Assembly (NCBI GenBank): GCA_051453625.1
Contig: JBOZIK010000001.1
Coordinates: 57,059,270-57,108,328 of the forward strand
Origin: Welwitschia mirabilis
Taxonomy: Eukaryota; Gnetophyta; Gnetopsida; Welwitschiales
Reading direction: 5' to 3'
Length of the DNA: 49,059 bases
This document shows, one piece after another, positions 1-11,159 of the stretch. A model generated the notes under the pieces. That model had not been told where the DNA came from. It searched no databases and saw nothing but the letters and a program-made list of their open reading frames with translations. Numbering within the stretch: the stretch's first letter is position 1; each line of letters begins with the position of its first letter. The translations under genes and the position numbers were made by a program.

Positions 1-124
1 AAAATACAATTTATCTATATCTATATGAAATCTTCATGAATTATATGATAAACTGCATGTTTTCATCTTGTGCTCCTTGATTGTCAATTGTTATAGAAAC
101 TGATTTTTTATCTGTTAGTTTATC

Positions 125-1030
125 TGCAAAACAACTCAAAATACCCTATCAAATACACTTAAGTTGGCGTCGCAACACTTACCTCTTAGTAATAATGTAG
201 AATTCTATAACTTAAATGCATATTCCACTTTTACTAAAGAACCTGCTAAAGATTCTTTGCAACACATCGCTGATATAGAACAACTTGTCCTCACTTTCAG
301 AAATAGGAAAAAATGTATAAGTGATAGAAACTACATGGTCATTTTTCCCATTACTTTAAGAGATAAAGCAAAACCGTGACTTAAAATGATTCCCCACAAA
401 AGTATAAAATCTTAGAGTCAAGTTTAAAAAGCCTTAATTAAGAGATTTATAAGTGAAACTACAATTCAAAAGCATAAGAAAAAGGTCACCAACTTCTAAC
501 AAATGCCTAACAAAGATTATGCCTCTACCTATGAGAGATTCTTTGTTGCTTTACATTTGAATCTTATAGATGCCTTTTCACAAGTAGAACTAGCTGACTA
601 TTTTTATAGTAGATTAAATGGTTATATAAAGCAACTTATATATTTTTCTTATGGAGGCAACTTATTAAACTAAACTTATATGATTCTTAAAAAGTATTGG
701 AAGATTTGGTAGAAGTGAGTCAAACATGGCCTAAACCCTCACTCAGAGAAAACTGAACTATAGGCCAAAACATTAAAGCTCTAAAAGAGGTAAACTAAAA
801 GAAGAACAAAATAAGAACTAAACATGAATTAATTAATATCATNNNNNNNNNNNNNNNNNNNNNNNNNNNNNNNNNNNNNNTGATCCTTAATGGTAAAGTG
901 GCAACCAAGAAGAGTGAAGTTGTAGTTCCAACCTATGATTTATGTGAAGATAGTTATAATGTTATTAAAGATTGTTCCATTCTTCTTTCTTATAAAGAAA
1001 AAATTTATGAGGAATTTTATGCCTCTAATT
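125..1030 (+). pseudogene. gag: gag remnant of E1a
   Basis: Nucleocapsid/capsid polyprotein remnant. The longest open piece (164-379) contains a conserved segment around IADIEQLVLTF and MVIFPITLRDKAKP, which recurs in the E2 gag near 9130-9260, so the reading is supported by two independent copies. Frameshifts and TAA/TAG stops, many at former Gln codons, break the rest. At 934-975 a retroviral CCHC zinc knuckle is visible, but its first Cys reads Tyr (TAT) and its His also reads Tyr; the last two Cys remain. A 38-base N gap falls inside. The true start lies upstream or in unreadable sequence. Not functional. Confidence 0.75.
843..880. other. Assembly gap (38 N)
   Basis: Run of 38 N inside the E1a gag remnant. 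Flanking sequence is collinear with the E2 gag, so little seems to be missing. Confidence 0.99.
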
Positions 1031-1330
1031 AAAGATCTTCAAACTACAACTAAAATAAAAAACAAGTCTATAATCACAGTAACTTTTAACATAGGATAAG
1101 TGAACAACTCATCTCTAAAAATTTTAAAACACACCATCCTAACTTTCAACCTCTCAGAAATAGATTTGAGAACTAAAATTTTCAATTCAAAAACTTAAAT
1201 AACTTGGCAAGCTTATCCAACTCCTAAAACTATAGTGATCCTCTTAGGAATTCCATTAAGGAGTTGACAAAAATATAAGAAAAGATAAACAGAAACATAT
1301 TGTCGCTCAACCTTTACCAAATCCTAACAA

Positions 1331-2110
1331 AGTTAGAAATCATTATAAGATGGTGATAAGAAGTGAAAATGACATAACTCTTCCTACTCATAAGGCTTTA
1401 ACATCACAAAGTAATAATAATGATAAGGAAAAGAACATAGAAGTCTTAGAAAACCATTTTTTCTTTTCTTCGTTAAGTAACAAAAAGAAAGATCCTTCAC
1501 AAAAGAAACCTACTAACCCATGGCTTGATAAGCTTAACACGAACTCCATTTTTAATGATCATCTTAAAGCCTTGATGTAAAATGTGAGTATAAACTTACC
1601 ATTTGGAAACTTTTGCAAGAAAATCCAAGATATTCTAATCTATGGAAATACTTAATAAGAAGAAAACAAAAATGAACCATCCTTAGTAAAGTCTTCCTAG
1701 CTTAATTCATTAGCAATTTGGTTTATCAAAAATGTCCAAAGTTTAAAGATCTGGGAGTGGAAACTGTAAGTATTACTTTAGAAGAAAATCATAGAATAAA
1801 GAAAGACTTAATATATATTAGAGCTAGTGTCAATATTATGCCCTTTAACATTTGTCAATGACTTGGTTTAAAAGAAAGAGTAGAACCTACATAGATTATC
1901 TTAGAGTTAGCTAATAATTTTAGGAAGAAATTATTAGGTGTAATTAAGGATAATCATTCAGATAGAACAAGCTTTTAATCCCATTGATATAGTTGTTTAG
2001 AAGTTTAGCATCATGATGGATATCCTTTACTTTCAGTAGAGCTTTCTATGGGAATAAATAATTTTCAATAAGAGTATTTGATATGGTCGAAGAAAATTTA
2101 GGTAATAATT
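1331..2110 (+). pseudogene. gag-pol linker and aspartic protease remnant of E1a
   Basis: A charged linker (open 1350-1580, rich in Asn, Lys and Ser) leads into a retropepsin-like domain at about 1735-2110. The protease core reads LIYIRASVNIMP, against the LIDLGASVNxMP pattern of Tat/Athila-type proteases, so the catalytic Asp is Tyr and the Gly is Arg. A GLKERVEPT segment follows, as in the E2 copy at 10690. Stops at 1918 and 1975 and frame changes kill the frame. The second part (YPLL-SVELSMG) corresponds to the family block before RT. Confidence 0.7.
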
Positions 2111-2394
2111 TAAGTGTGGAGAAATAAATTAGACAAACTTTATTTTTACAGCATCATCCACTTGAGGAAAAATGATCCATGCTTTATGAACCAACCCTAT
2201 TTGATGATAAATTGAATGTAAACTACCTATATGTTTCTGATGATCAACTTGAGTTTAACCATCTGACAACTAAGTTTTATAATTTGGAGAGTAGCAAGTC
2301 TAAGTCTATCAGCTGTGCAGAAGTCTATGAATTTAGTAGACCTAAGATTTCTCATTTTGAGGGTAGTCATTCACTATTAACATCTAAATAATAG

Positions 2395-3426
2395 GTTGAG
2401 ATGACATTCTATTATTTTGAGAATTTTCTAGAAACTAAAAATCTGAGCTTAAACCTGAACTTAAAACCTTTAAACAGTGGACTAAAATACATTTTCCTAA
2501 ATAGTGACCTAAACAAACCTTTGATTATCAATAAAAATCTTATTCCTTAATAAGAATCAAGTCTTATCTCTCTTCTAGAATCTCAGATAAATGTGTCTTC
2601 CTAGTCCCATAATGATTTGATGGTCATACCCAATTCCATTGTGTAACATAGAATATACCTTAAATAAAATGATAAACCTATGAGGCAACCCTAATGTAGA
2701 CTCAATCCTATCCTTAAATAAATTGTAAAAGATGAAATCATAAGACTAATAAATGCTGAAATCATTTACTCCATTATTGATAGTAAGTGTATTAGCCCCT
2801 TGATGGTAGTTCCTAAAAAGGGTGGAAAATGACACATATGCATAGATTTCTAAAAACTAAACGAGGTAACTTAGAAAAACCATTATCCTTTTCCTTTTTG
2901 TGATTAAATTCTTGATAGGATTTAGGGTCATACTTTTTGCTATTTCTTTAATGGTTATAGTAGTTACAACTAGGTTTACATTACTAGTGAGGACCAAGAC
3001 AAAAGCAGTTTCACTTATTCTTTTGATACTTTTATTTTTAGATGCATGGCTTATAGACTATATAATGCTTTTAGTACTTTTCAATGTACTATGATGGGTG
3101 TCTTTTCTAATATGCTTGAGGATTCCATTGAAATTTCTATGAATGACTTCTCTATTTATGTTAAAACTTTTAAACAAATTTTATATTATTTAGAGAATGT
3201 CTTAGATCATTACATTTTTAGTTTCCACTTGAGGTAGGAAAAAAGTATTTTTCTTATAGAAAGTGGCATTGTTTTAGGTCACCATATCTCTCAAGAGTGG
3301 ATTAGGATAAACCCTTCTAAAGTTGGTATTATTCAAAACCTAAGTTCCCACTATAAATGCTAAACAAGTTTAATCTTTTCTTGGTCATTGTGGTTTTTAC
3401 CATCAGTTCATTCATGGTTATGCTAC
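2395..3426 (+). pseudogene. Reverse transcriptase remnant of E1a
   Basis: RT that would copy element RNA in virus-like particles. Recognisable from 2690: an IVKDEIIRLINAEIIYSI segment, then PLMVVPKKGGK and CIDF (fingers), a degenerate palm segment, FRCMAYRLYNAFSTFQ, then MLEDSIEISMNDFSIYV at 3100-3160. The catalytic F-M-D-D box reads S-M-N-D (3136-3147), so one catalytic Asp is Asn. Several stops and frameshifts occur (for example TGA at 2829 and TAG at 3235). The upstream part, 2395-2640, is a weakly recognisable pol N-terminus. Inactive. Confidence 0.85.
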
Positions 3427-3436
3427 NNNNNNNNNN
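3427..3436. other. Assembly gap (10 N)
   Basis: Ten N between the RT and RNase H segments of E1a; the flanks are collinear with a normal pol. Confidence 0.99.
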
Positions 3437-3870
3437 TTGATAGGATTAAATGTAAATTATCTTATTCTTCTATCCTAATGGAATCCAATTAGGAACTTGA
3501 TTTTGAGCTTATGTGTGATGTAAGTAACTTTACCATGGGTGGGGTTCTTTTTCAGAAATATGAGAATGATTTTAAAGTTATATCTTATTATATCAAATCT
3601 TTGTCTAGAGCTTAAATAAACTATACTAGTACAGAGAAAGAGATGCTAGCCATTATCATTTGCCTTGATTCTCTTAAATATTATATTTTGGGCTTTCATA
3701 CTAATATTTAAACTAATTATGCTACCATGCATTACCTCATGACCAAGAAATATTCTAGTGCACAGTTGATTAGATGGATCCTTCTTATGCAAGAGTTTAA
3801 CTTAACCATCATAGATAAAGTAAGTAGGCATAATTGTTTACCAATTACTTATCTTGACTTCCTTCTCCTA
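3437..3870 (+). pseudogene. RNase H remnant of E1a
   Basis: Ty3-type RNase H fused after RT. It reads LMCDVSNFTMGGVLFQK at 3509-3559 (the first catalytic Asp is present), YTSTEKEMLAI near 3625, then an IRWILLMQEFNLTIIDK block at 3768-3822 typical of the connection between RNase H and integrase. Stops at 3614 and 3709 interrupt it. The same blocks are seen in E1b (4916-5360) and on the minus strand in E4 (46968-47225). Confidence 0.85.
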
Positions 3871-3949
3871 TAGATGATACTATCATTGATAATTCATTTT
3901 TGAATGAGCAAATTTTCACTATTTCTTCTTCTTATACTCCTCTATGATA

Positions 3950-4674
3950 TGCTGATATTATGAACTATCTTGTAACCATGAAAACATTACAACAATGAAC
4001 CTATAACTAATGCAAATATTTTCTCCATAGGATAGGTAACTATGAATGGATCGAGCCACATTTGTATCATAGGTGTAAAGATCAAATCATAAGAAAATGT
4101 GTGCTTGATTGGGAGATACCTAAGATCCTTCATATTTTTTATAGTAGTATTTTTTAAGGACATTTTAGTGAATATAAAATTGTGATGAAAATTTCCATTT
4201 TGGCTTTTACTATCCTTCTCTTTTTCATGATTCTTTTGATTTTGCTAGAAAGTGTGATACTTATCAGCATTATGATAGCCTTGTTATTCATAGGAAATGC
4301 CCCTTAGACCTATTCGTAAGTGTGAGTCTTTTAATTATTAGTGTATTAATTTTCGGTCCTATTTAACCATCTTTTTCTTATAAAAATTACATTTTAGTGG
4401 TTATGGATTATGTGACTAAATGGGTTGAAGTCATTCTTACTTCTTTGAATGATGCCTAAATTGTTATCATTTTCTTAGAGCTTATATCTTTTAGATATTT
4501 GATTTTCATAGAGTTATCATTAGTGATCAGGGTACTCATTTCATTAATTAAATTTTTAATAAATTCCTTTTGTTAATTGGTATAGAATATAGAGTAGCTT
4601 ATGCTTATCATCCTCAAACTAATGGATAGGCTAAAAATGCTAATAGAGAAATAAAGAAAATGTTATAAAAACTT
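3950..4674 (+). pseudogene. Integrase remnant of E1a, cut by gap
   Basis: Integrase that would join element DNA to the chromosome. The N-terminal zinc-binding part (HRCKDQIIRKC, about 4070-4110) and the catalytic core are visible: a VVMDYVTKWV block (4396-4425), ISDQGTHF (about 4520) and AYAYHPQTNGxAKNAN (4600-4645). The codon expected for the third acidic residue of D,D-35-E is AAA (Lys) at 4633-4635. Many stops. The fragment ends at the N gap, and the C-terminus is not present before the second pol copy begins. Confidence 0.8.
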
Positions 4675-4774
4675 NNNNNNNNNNNNNNNNNNNNNNNNNN
4701 NNNNNNNNNNNNNNNNNNNNNNNNNNNNNNNNNNNNNNNNNNNNNNNNNNNNNNNNNNNNNNNNNNNNNNNNNN
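4675..4774. other. Assembly gap (100 N, unknown length)
   Basis: A round 100-N spacer, the usual convention for a gap of unknown size. It joins the integrase of E1a to the end of RT of E1b, so an unknown amount of sequence, possibly LTRs and gag of E1b, is absent. Confidence 0.98.
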
Positions 4775-5400
4775 AGGATAGATGCTTTTAAATTTGGTAT
4801 TATTTAAAATCTAAGTTCCCCTATAAATGTTAAAAAATTTATATGTTTTATTAATTATTGTGGTTTTTATAGTTAGCTCATTCATGATTATGGTAATTTC
4901 TATAAACCCCTTTACTTGTTACTAAAGAAAGAAGCCAAATTTGGATGGAATGAATCTTATCAACTTGCTTTTGATAGTCTTAAACATAAACTTTTTTATG
5001 CTCATATATTAATGGGACCTAATTGGGAAAAAGATTTTAAACTTATGTGTGATGTGAGTAATTTTGTTGTAGATGGGGTTTTTCATCAGAAACATGAAAA
5101 TGATTTTGATATTTTATCTTATCATAGAAAATAATTGTCTTAAGCTCAAATGAATTATACCATCAGAGAGATGCTAACTATTATATTTTGCCTTGATCCT
5201 ATTAAACATTATCTTTTAGGCTTTATATAAATGTTTACATTAACCATGTTTTCATTCATTACTTAATGACCAAGAAAGATTGTAATGCACATTTGTTTAG
5301 ATGGATCCTCCTTATGTAAGAGTTTAATTTGACATCATAGATAAAGCAGAGAAGTATAATTCTATTACTTCTTACTTATCTTATCTTTCTTCTCCTCTAG
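4775..5400 (+). pseudogene. RT C-terminus and RNase H remnant of E1b
   Basis: Second pol copy. It starts in the same RT-thumb sequence as 3300-3380 and continues into an open stretch at 4916-5134, carrying FGWNESYQLAFDSLKHKL, LMCDVSNFVVDGVFHQK and DILSYH. In Ty3 elements this is the connection domain and the start of RNase H. The MTKKD and RWILL blocks follow at 5265-5320. A CAA-to-TAA type stop closes the open stretch at 5132. Inactive. Confidence 0.85.
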
Positions 5401-5454
5401 ATGACTCTATCATTGATGATTCCCTTCCTGATGAGTAGCTTTTTACTATATCTT

Positions 5455-6620
5455 CTTCTTATCATTATATTTGGCATGCAAATATTGTTAACTATCTTAT
5501 AATCATGAGAACACTATAACATTGGAACTATAACCAATGCAAATCATTTCTACATAGGATAGGTAACTATGATTGAATAAAACAATATTTTTACCATAAG
5601 AGTAAATATCAAATTATGCAAGAAATGTATGCCTGATTGGAAGATAAATAAAATCCTTCATCTTTTTCATGATGGTATATAATTCTTTTGATTTTACTAG
5701 AACATGTAATCCTTATTAGTGTTATGATAGCATTGTTCATTCATATGAAATACCCCTTAGCCCTATTCTTGAGTGTGAGCCTTTTGATTATTATGGTATT
5801 GATTTCATAGGCCATATTCATCCACCTTATTCTAATAAACATTGTATTTTAGTGGCTATAGACTACATGACTAAATGGGTTAAATTCATACCTATTTTTT
5901 GAATGATTTCTGAACTAATTTTCATTTTTTTAGAACTCATATCTTTTAGAGATTTGGTTTTATTAGGTTATCATTAGTGATCAAGGTACTCATTTCATTA
6001 ATCAAATTTTTAAAAAACTTCTTTTATCCATTGGTATAAAACATAGAGTAGCTTATGCTTATCATTATCAAACTAATGGATAAGCTAAAAATGCCAACAA
6101 AGAAATAAAGATGATGTTACAAAAACTTATCTTTATTAATAAAAAGTCTTGGAATTCTAAAATTAATAATGTACTTTAGGCTTACTATACTAGTTAGCAT
6201 ACTTCTCTTGGTTTTTTATCTTACAAACTTGTATATGATAAAGTTTGTGTATTACTTATTGATGTGTGTTATAATTCTTATCGTGTATCTTATCAACTTA
6301 ATCTTGTAGATTTTTATAAAAAACTTAAATATAGATTATCTGAATTAGATGATCTTGATATAAAAAGAACTTATGTCATACATCATTAATTAATCTATAA
6401 AGCCCAAGAAACATTCAAACATGGTAAAAAGATTTTTCATAAAAAGTTTAAACCTAATTAACTTATCCTATTATATAACATTAGAGTTCATCTCTTGAAT
6501 AACAAATTGACCTCTAAATGATTAGGTCCTTACCTTGTAGAGAAAGTGCATTTTAATGGCTCATTTGAAATTTTAAACTTAGAAACTAGAGAGATTTAGA
6601 AAGTTAATGGAAAAAAGTTA
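5455..6620 (+). pseudogene. Integrase remnant of E1b
   Basis: The best-preserved integrase in the window. Blocks in order: GIDFIGHIHPPYSNKH (5799-5846), VAIDYMTKWV (catalytic Asp, 5861-5863), ISDQGTHFINQIFKK (second Asp, 5979-5981), YQTNG-AKNANKEIK (6068-6110), then the C-terminal part with SYQLNLVDFYKKLKYRL, LGPYLVEKV and GSFEILNLETREI ending near 6620. The residue 35 positions after the second Asp, normally Glu, is Lys (AAA at 6087-6089). Most stops sit where related elements have Gln. A frameshift falls near 5895-5960. Confidence 0.85.
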
Positions 6621-7185
6621 AAATTATATGAGGGATCTTTAGATGCAACCATGAATATGATAGAAGTAATTTTTTGGAGGTTCTCCTTAGTGAGAGGGAT
6701 TTCCTCCCTATCATTATCTGATCTCCTTTTTAACCTACTCTTTTGATTGATATTATGATGTTACTTGATCATCTTTTAAAATTAAATTGTGTATTACTTT
6801 ATGAAGTTTTATGACTAGTTTTATACTTGGGCATTTATAGGTGGTAAGATTAGATTAACCTTATCTTGAGATATTCCCATGTCTATGGATTTTGTTTGAA
6901 GGAATATGCCTTGGTTTCTTGTGTATTTTTTAATGGTGTTAAAGTTTTGGGTTGTTTGGGAGTATTCTTTCCTATCTTTTATCTCACTCATTTACCATTG
7001 TCTTTTTTGAATATGTGGTCCTGTGGAAATTTTTTAAGGAAAAAAGAGAGAAAAAGAGAAATAATGGCCATGAGATATTATATTTTATGCTTCAAAGAAA
7101 AATACGTGGTCTTCATAATATTTTACTGTATTGGGGTAAACATTTTTAAAAGGAATCTTTTGTAGTATTGGTATCTATGGGAACA
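6621..7185 (+). other. 3' UTR of E1b, first part
   Basis: Post-integrase sequence without a convincing gene. It is conserved in position and sequence in E2 (about 11950-12440), E3 (about 39350-39820) and, on the other strand, E4 (about 45690-45130). Shared stretches include the region around ACTTGATCATCTTT (6760) and ACTTGGGCATTT (6823). An open stretch at 6866-7165 encodes a hydrophobic peptide followed by a Lys/Arg-rich tail. Part of it (LKEYALV, FNGV) is also readable in E4, but other copies are broken, so coding is doubtful. It ends where the 7186 LTR is inserted. Confidence 0.7.
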
Positions 7186-7417
7186 TGTTACACTGCCAAT
7201 TTGTGATTATTTGATGTTTTATAAGTTTCTTTACAGGACTTTTATATAAGTTTAGATGCAATTCTTAGGATTTTGGAGATACAAGAGGAAATCTTAGAAA
7301 TGTGAGATTCTTATCCAAATTTAATGTATTAAAGGCACTTTTTGATGCACAAAATTTTAAAAAAGGATTATTGATAAAAATGCTAGGTTTTTCCTCAAGA
7401 AAATGATCAAAGAAGAC

Positions 7418-7559
7418 TGTCATTCCCTCCATCGGCTCCACGATAGGCAGGATGATGACATATATGCATACTAATGTGGACTGCTGAGTCATCATTTTGA
7501 GACATCTTTTATAATAAGTTATCATCCCTAATGTCATTCAGATGACAATCCAGATGACA
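7418..7559. repeat. Pair of 40-nt nested palindromes, E2 5' LTR
   Basis: Two units, 7418-7457 and 7520-7559. The second reads TATCATCC, 5 nt, GTCATTCAGATGAC, 5 nt, AGATGACA: outer 8-mers are near reverse complements and the 14-nt core is itself a near palindrome. The first has core ATCGGCTCCACGAT. Same pair as 13737/13835 in the other LTR. Confidence 0.7.
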
Positions 7560-7665
7560 CTAATATGTAATCAACTTTGATAGTGATCCTTGACCATTTT
7601 GTTCATTTCATTTATGAGCATGCCTAGCCATACCTACTATTTGTCATTTTTTTGTTATAATTTAT

Positions 7666-7673
7666 TATAAATA
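7666..7673 (+). promoter_or_regulatory. TATA box of E2 5' LTR
   Basis: TATAAATA, followed by a pyrimidine-rich stretch with a plausible start site about 30 bp downstream. Same position as TATAAATA at 13980 in the 3' LTR and, on the minus strand, 43044-43051 in E4. Confidence 0.65.
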
Positions 7674-8263
7674 AACCCCCCTTCAACTCTTCTTCTTATC
7701 TTCATTACACTAAAAATTCTTGTGATAGAAGATTAAAGGACGAGAGATCTATTTTGAGTGTTATAGAAATATGTGCACTTGGTGGAGGGCTATGTATCCT
7801 TCATTAAGATCAAGATGTTTTGTAATCAAAATTCTTGTTACTCTTTCTTAATATAAACCTAGTTTTATTTTCATATTTTCATTGTAGATTTTCTTATGAT
7901 CCTTATAGTCTATGTTGCCCTTGATCTGATGACAATTTCTTGGGTAATATAGATTATTAAGAGTAGCCTTTGTTAAGGATAAAAGCAAGTAGTACTAGTT
8001 TATTTTGCATTTCATTTAGATTAGTTACACTTTGCATTTGTATTGCATTCCTTCATTTTCCTATATCATTATTTATTTCTGGTTCCTATTCCATTTTGCA
8101 AAGTAACCTAAGTCTCATCTCATAATCTTTAATATGAATATGACATTTCGAGTCTACTTTCACTTATACTAGTTTGTTGTATTGTGTAAGATATCTATTT
8201 ATTTTATGAATGACATAACCCTTTTGAACTTAAGCACTTGCACAAATACACATCATAACAAAT

Positions 8264-8282
8264 TGATGCCATTGCCAGGGAA
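8264..8282 (+). promoter_or_regulatory. Primer-binding site of E2, tRNA-Asp type, decayed
   Basis: TGATGCCATTGCCAGGGAA aligns to TGGCGCCGTTGCCGGGGAT, the complement of the plant tRNA-Asp 3' end used by many Tat/Athila-type elements. Up to the last base all differences are transitions, and each of the three CpG sites has been lost. It lies three bases after the LTR end. Confidence 0.8.
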
Positions 8283-8749
8283 TGCTATTAAGGATTACAA
8301 GGGTTGTTGTCATTTGGGTGAGTATATCAGACCTCTATTTGGTTATTTGTTTTTGCAACATTATATTTTATTAGGAGCTATAGGTTTTTTATGTATAGTA
8401 TTTCAGTTTTGATTTTTTCAATTTTCTATAAAAATTTGTGGTCATCCACTTTGTTATCCACATGATAGACAAGATAATAGTATGTTATTTTTATTCTTAG
8501 TTTTATTTTGGATTATGATTTTTTCTAAAATAAATTAGATTTTGTTGTCTTCTATGATGTCCAGACAACTAGGAGGATAATAGTCCTATTTTCTGAGTTT
8601 TCTACTTTCTGTTTTGGTTTCTATTTTGTTTATATTCTTTTGGTTTTTCTATGTGCTATCCCTTCTATCATCTTTATGATGGATAGGATGACAGTTTGTT
8701 AATTTTTTGATCTATTTTCTGTTGTTTGCTATTTGCAGGATACTATAAT
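8283..8749 (+). other. 5' UTR of E2
   Basis: Leader between the primer-binding site and gag, T-rich, with no gene seen. It carries a degraded pair of the family's 40-nt palindromes at about 8545-8583 and 8657-8694 (the latter with outer arm ending GGATGACA). An open stretch at 8182-8412 crosses LTR, PBS and leader and is not a gene. Confidence 0.6.
8545..8694. repeat. Pair of 40-nt nested palindromes, E2 5' UTR (degraded)
   Basis: Units at about 8545-8583 and 8657-8694, start-to-start 112 nt. Both have lost one to three bases, but keep outer arms (TTGTC...GGATAATA; TATCC...GATGACA) around an inverted core. Confidence 0.5.
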
Positions 8750-10250
8750 ATGGTCAATCTTGAGAAACAATATCAAAAAGAAAGGCTACTAATAAAAAAT
8801 AACATTAAAGAAGAACTGGTAGACATAGAAAATAAATTAGAAAAGTGATCTCTAAGTGCACCTAAACCTCCATCTGAATTTATTTTTTCTAAGTTAAATT
8901 TTTGAACAAAACCCTATAGAAGGAGAGAACAAATTTACAATGTCAAGTGCCTCTCATAACTAAAAAAAAAAATCATAGGATACTCTACCCCTAATGCAAA
9001 CCTAATCCTAAGGGAATTATTATCCAACAAAGAATGAAAGATTTCAACCTCTTTTGATCTATCCCCAAGAGATGATGTTGAGCTTAAAACTTTACATGCC
9101 TATCCAACTTTTAGTGGAGAAAATGATGAGGATCCCCTTCAATACATTATAAACATTGAACAACTAATACTCACCTCAGAAAATTGAAAGAAAAAATAAC
9201 TGATAGAACTTATATGGTAATCTTTCCCATAACATTAAAGGATAGAGCCAAAAATTGGCTAAAAACCATATCCCACAAAAGCTTAAAAACATGAGATCAA
9301 GTCTAAAAAACCTTTGAAAAAATATTTAAGAGTGAAGAAACCATGAGAAAAAAAATAGGTAACAAAATTTCAACAAAAACCAAATGAAAACTATGCCTCT
9401 ACATATAAGCATTTCTTTGTAGCCTATCATTCTAATCCAGTAGATGCTTTTTCACTAATAGACTACTTTTACAGTGGGCTAACACTCCACACAAAACAAC
9501 TTGTAGATTTTTCTTATGGAGGAAAACTCATGAACCTTATACTAGATGATGCCTGAACAAAATTAAAAGAACTTGTAAAGAAAATTGGTTAACTTATAAA
9601 GAAAATTCAATTATAGACCAACTTATCAAAGACTTAAAAGAGGTTAAACAATAAAAAGACGTAGAATCTAATCCTACAGATTCCATGAGAGAATTTACAA
9701 TAACCTTGGACAAGTATATAGAAATTATCTTATATGTCAAAATAGCAATAGAAAGAAATTTTATGGAAACCTATGATTTATATAAGAAAAATTATCATTT
9801 CACTAAAAATTATCCTCTTTTGTTAACATACAAAGAAAAAATTTAAGAAGAAGTTTATGCTTTTAACTAACCATCTCAAAACTTCTAAAATCAAAATTAG
9901 GCACAACCAAGATTGAACATTTATTTCTAAAATAATTCTTAACTTTTTAGAAACTGATTTGAAAAATTAAACTCTCAACCAGAACTATCAAACTTTCAAT
10001 ATCTAAATGATCAACTCCCAAACCTTACAAATGAACTTAGAATAACAAATGCCAATATAAAAAACATGTTAAACATCTTTTAATAAAAAATACTAGTAAA
10101 TTAAATACCTTAAGGAACTTTAGCAATACAACCTTTACCAAATCCAAATGAACTAAGAAAAGATTATAAGGTTATAACAAGAAGTGAACAAGCAATAAAT
10201 CCTCCTTCAAATGGACCTTTTACCTTTCAAAATAACTTTAGAAATGATGA
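8750..10250 (+). pseudogene. gag: gag remnant of E2
   Basis: Starts at ATG 8750 with MVNLEKQYQKERLLIKNN, a charged helix-forming N-terminus; the first stop in this frame is TGA at 8846. Later blocks match the E1a gag: a PTFSGENDEDPLQYI segment at about 9095-9145, IEQLILT, then an ITLKDRAKNWL block (9228-9260) that in plant gypsy gag marks the capsid. The zinc-knuckle region at 9772 has lost its cysteines to Tyr (TGT to TAT type). Stops and frameshifts throughout. Confidence 0.8.
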
Positions 10251-10379
10251 AAAAGAAGAGGAATAGGACATAGAGATATTAAAAGATTACAACTTCCCTT
10301 CTCTTGGCAAAAAGAAAAAGAAAAACCTTCTTAACAAACCACCCCTTGAATGAATAGGCTTAACAATAGTTCAAATTTT

Positions 10380-11150
10380 AATGAACATCTAAAAGCCTTG
10401 ATAAAAAATGTGAGCATAAACTTAACCTTTTGGAAATTTTTGCAAGAAAATTTAGGGTATTCAAAACTTTGGAAGAACTTAATAAGAAGAAGATAAAAAT
10501 GAGTCATTTCTACTAAAGTATTTCTTGCCTAATCCCTCATGAATTTAGTGTTACAAAAATCACCCAAATTTAAAGATCTAGAAGCAGTAATAGTGAATGT
10601 TACTTTGGAGGAAAACAAAAAGATTAGAAAAGCATTAATTGACATTAGAATGAGTGTTAAAGTAATGCCACTTCACATTTATAAGATACTTGGTTTGGAG
10701 GATAGAATAGAGCCTACTCTGGTTATCTTAGAATTAATAGACACTTTAGTTAAGAAATTGTTAGGCATTATTAAAGATTTGACAATACAACTTAAAGAGG
10801 CTTGATACCCCATATATGTGATTATCATAGAAGTTAAGCATAATGGAGGATACCCTTTACTTCTAAGAAGATCCTTTTATGCAATAGCCTATTGCATAAT
10901 TGATACAAGAGCAGGAAGAATGAAATGTCACTTTGGAAATAGAACATTTTTAATTATAGTCTTTGATACAGTTGTGAAAGATTTAGGTAATGATGAAATA
11001 AACATTGAAAGAAATATCAAATCAAATTTATATCTACAACATCACCCACTTGAAAAAAGAGAGATGGAATCAAATGAGTATGTGCTTTATTATGACCAAC
11101 TTAAAAATAAAGAAGAAATGCAACCTTTAAAGTGTAAGGAAGTATAACTT
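10380..11150 (+). pseudogene. Aspartic protease region of E2
   Basis: Two adjacent open pieces, 10539-10805 and 10818-11147, form most of a Tat/Athila-style protease plus the following conserved domain. The first has KALIDIRMSVKVMPLHIYK, where the family pattern is ALIDLGASVNxMP: the catalytic Asp is kept, but Gly-Ala is Arg-Met, so it is inactive. GLEDRIEPTLVILEL and a KDLTIQ segment follow. The second carries YPLLLRRSFYAIAYCIIDTRAG, the usual LGRPFL-A---IDV-EG block. Stop TGA at 10803 separates them. These are among the longest frames left in E2. Confidence 0.8.
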
Positions 11151-11159
11151 TTCAAAAAA

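Larger units (their letters stand above)
1..7185 (+). mobile_element. Ty3/gypsy elements E1a and E1b, decayed, two pol copies in series
   Basis: Remains of at least two related Ty3/gypsy (Metaviridae) elements in the same orientation. E1a supplies gag, protease, RT, RNase H and integrase up to the N gap at 4675. After the gap the sequence jumps back to the end of RT and runs again through RNase H and integrase (E1b) into a 3' UTR. No 5' LTR is inside the window. E1b is interrupted at 7185 by a younger insertion and resumes at 17780. The copies differ at many positions, so they are not a simple assembly duplication, but the join lies in a gap and could be mis-scaffolded. Confidence 0.85.
7186..8260 (+). 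repeat. 5' LTR of E2
   Basis: Matches 13501-14569 over its whole length; shared blocks include the stretch after TTTGGAGATACAAGAGGAAA (7274) and GGTGGAGGGCTATGTATCC (7781). It starts TGTTACACTGCCAATTTGTG, comparable to the E4 LTR start TGTTGTGATGCCAATTTA and the E3 start at 34515. It ends CACATCATAACA, three bases before the primer-binding site. About 1075 bp. It contains a TATA box and one pair of 40-nt palindromes. Confidence 0.85.

Noticed and set aside
7265-7537. Minus-strand open frame of 90 residues, with a counterpart at 13569-13811
   Set aside because: Both lie inside LTRs on the strand opposite to transcription and cross the palindromes; the similarity follows from LTR homology.
8182-8412. 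Open frame of 76 residues
   Set aside because: Spans the LTR end, primer-binding site and leader of E2; not a gene.
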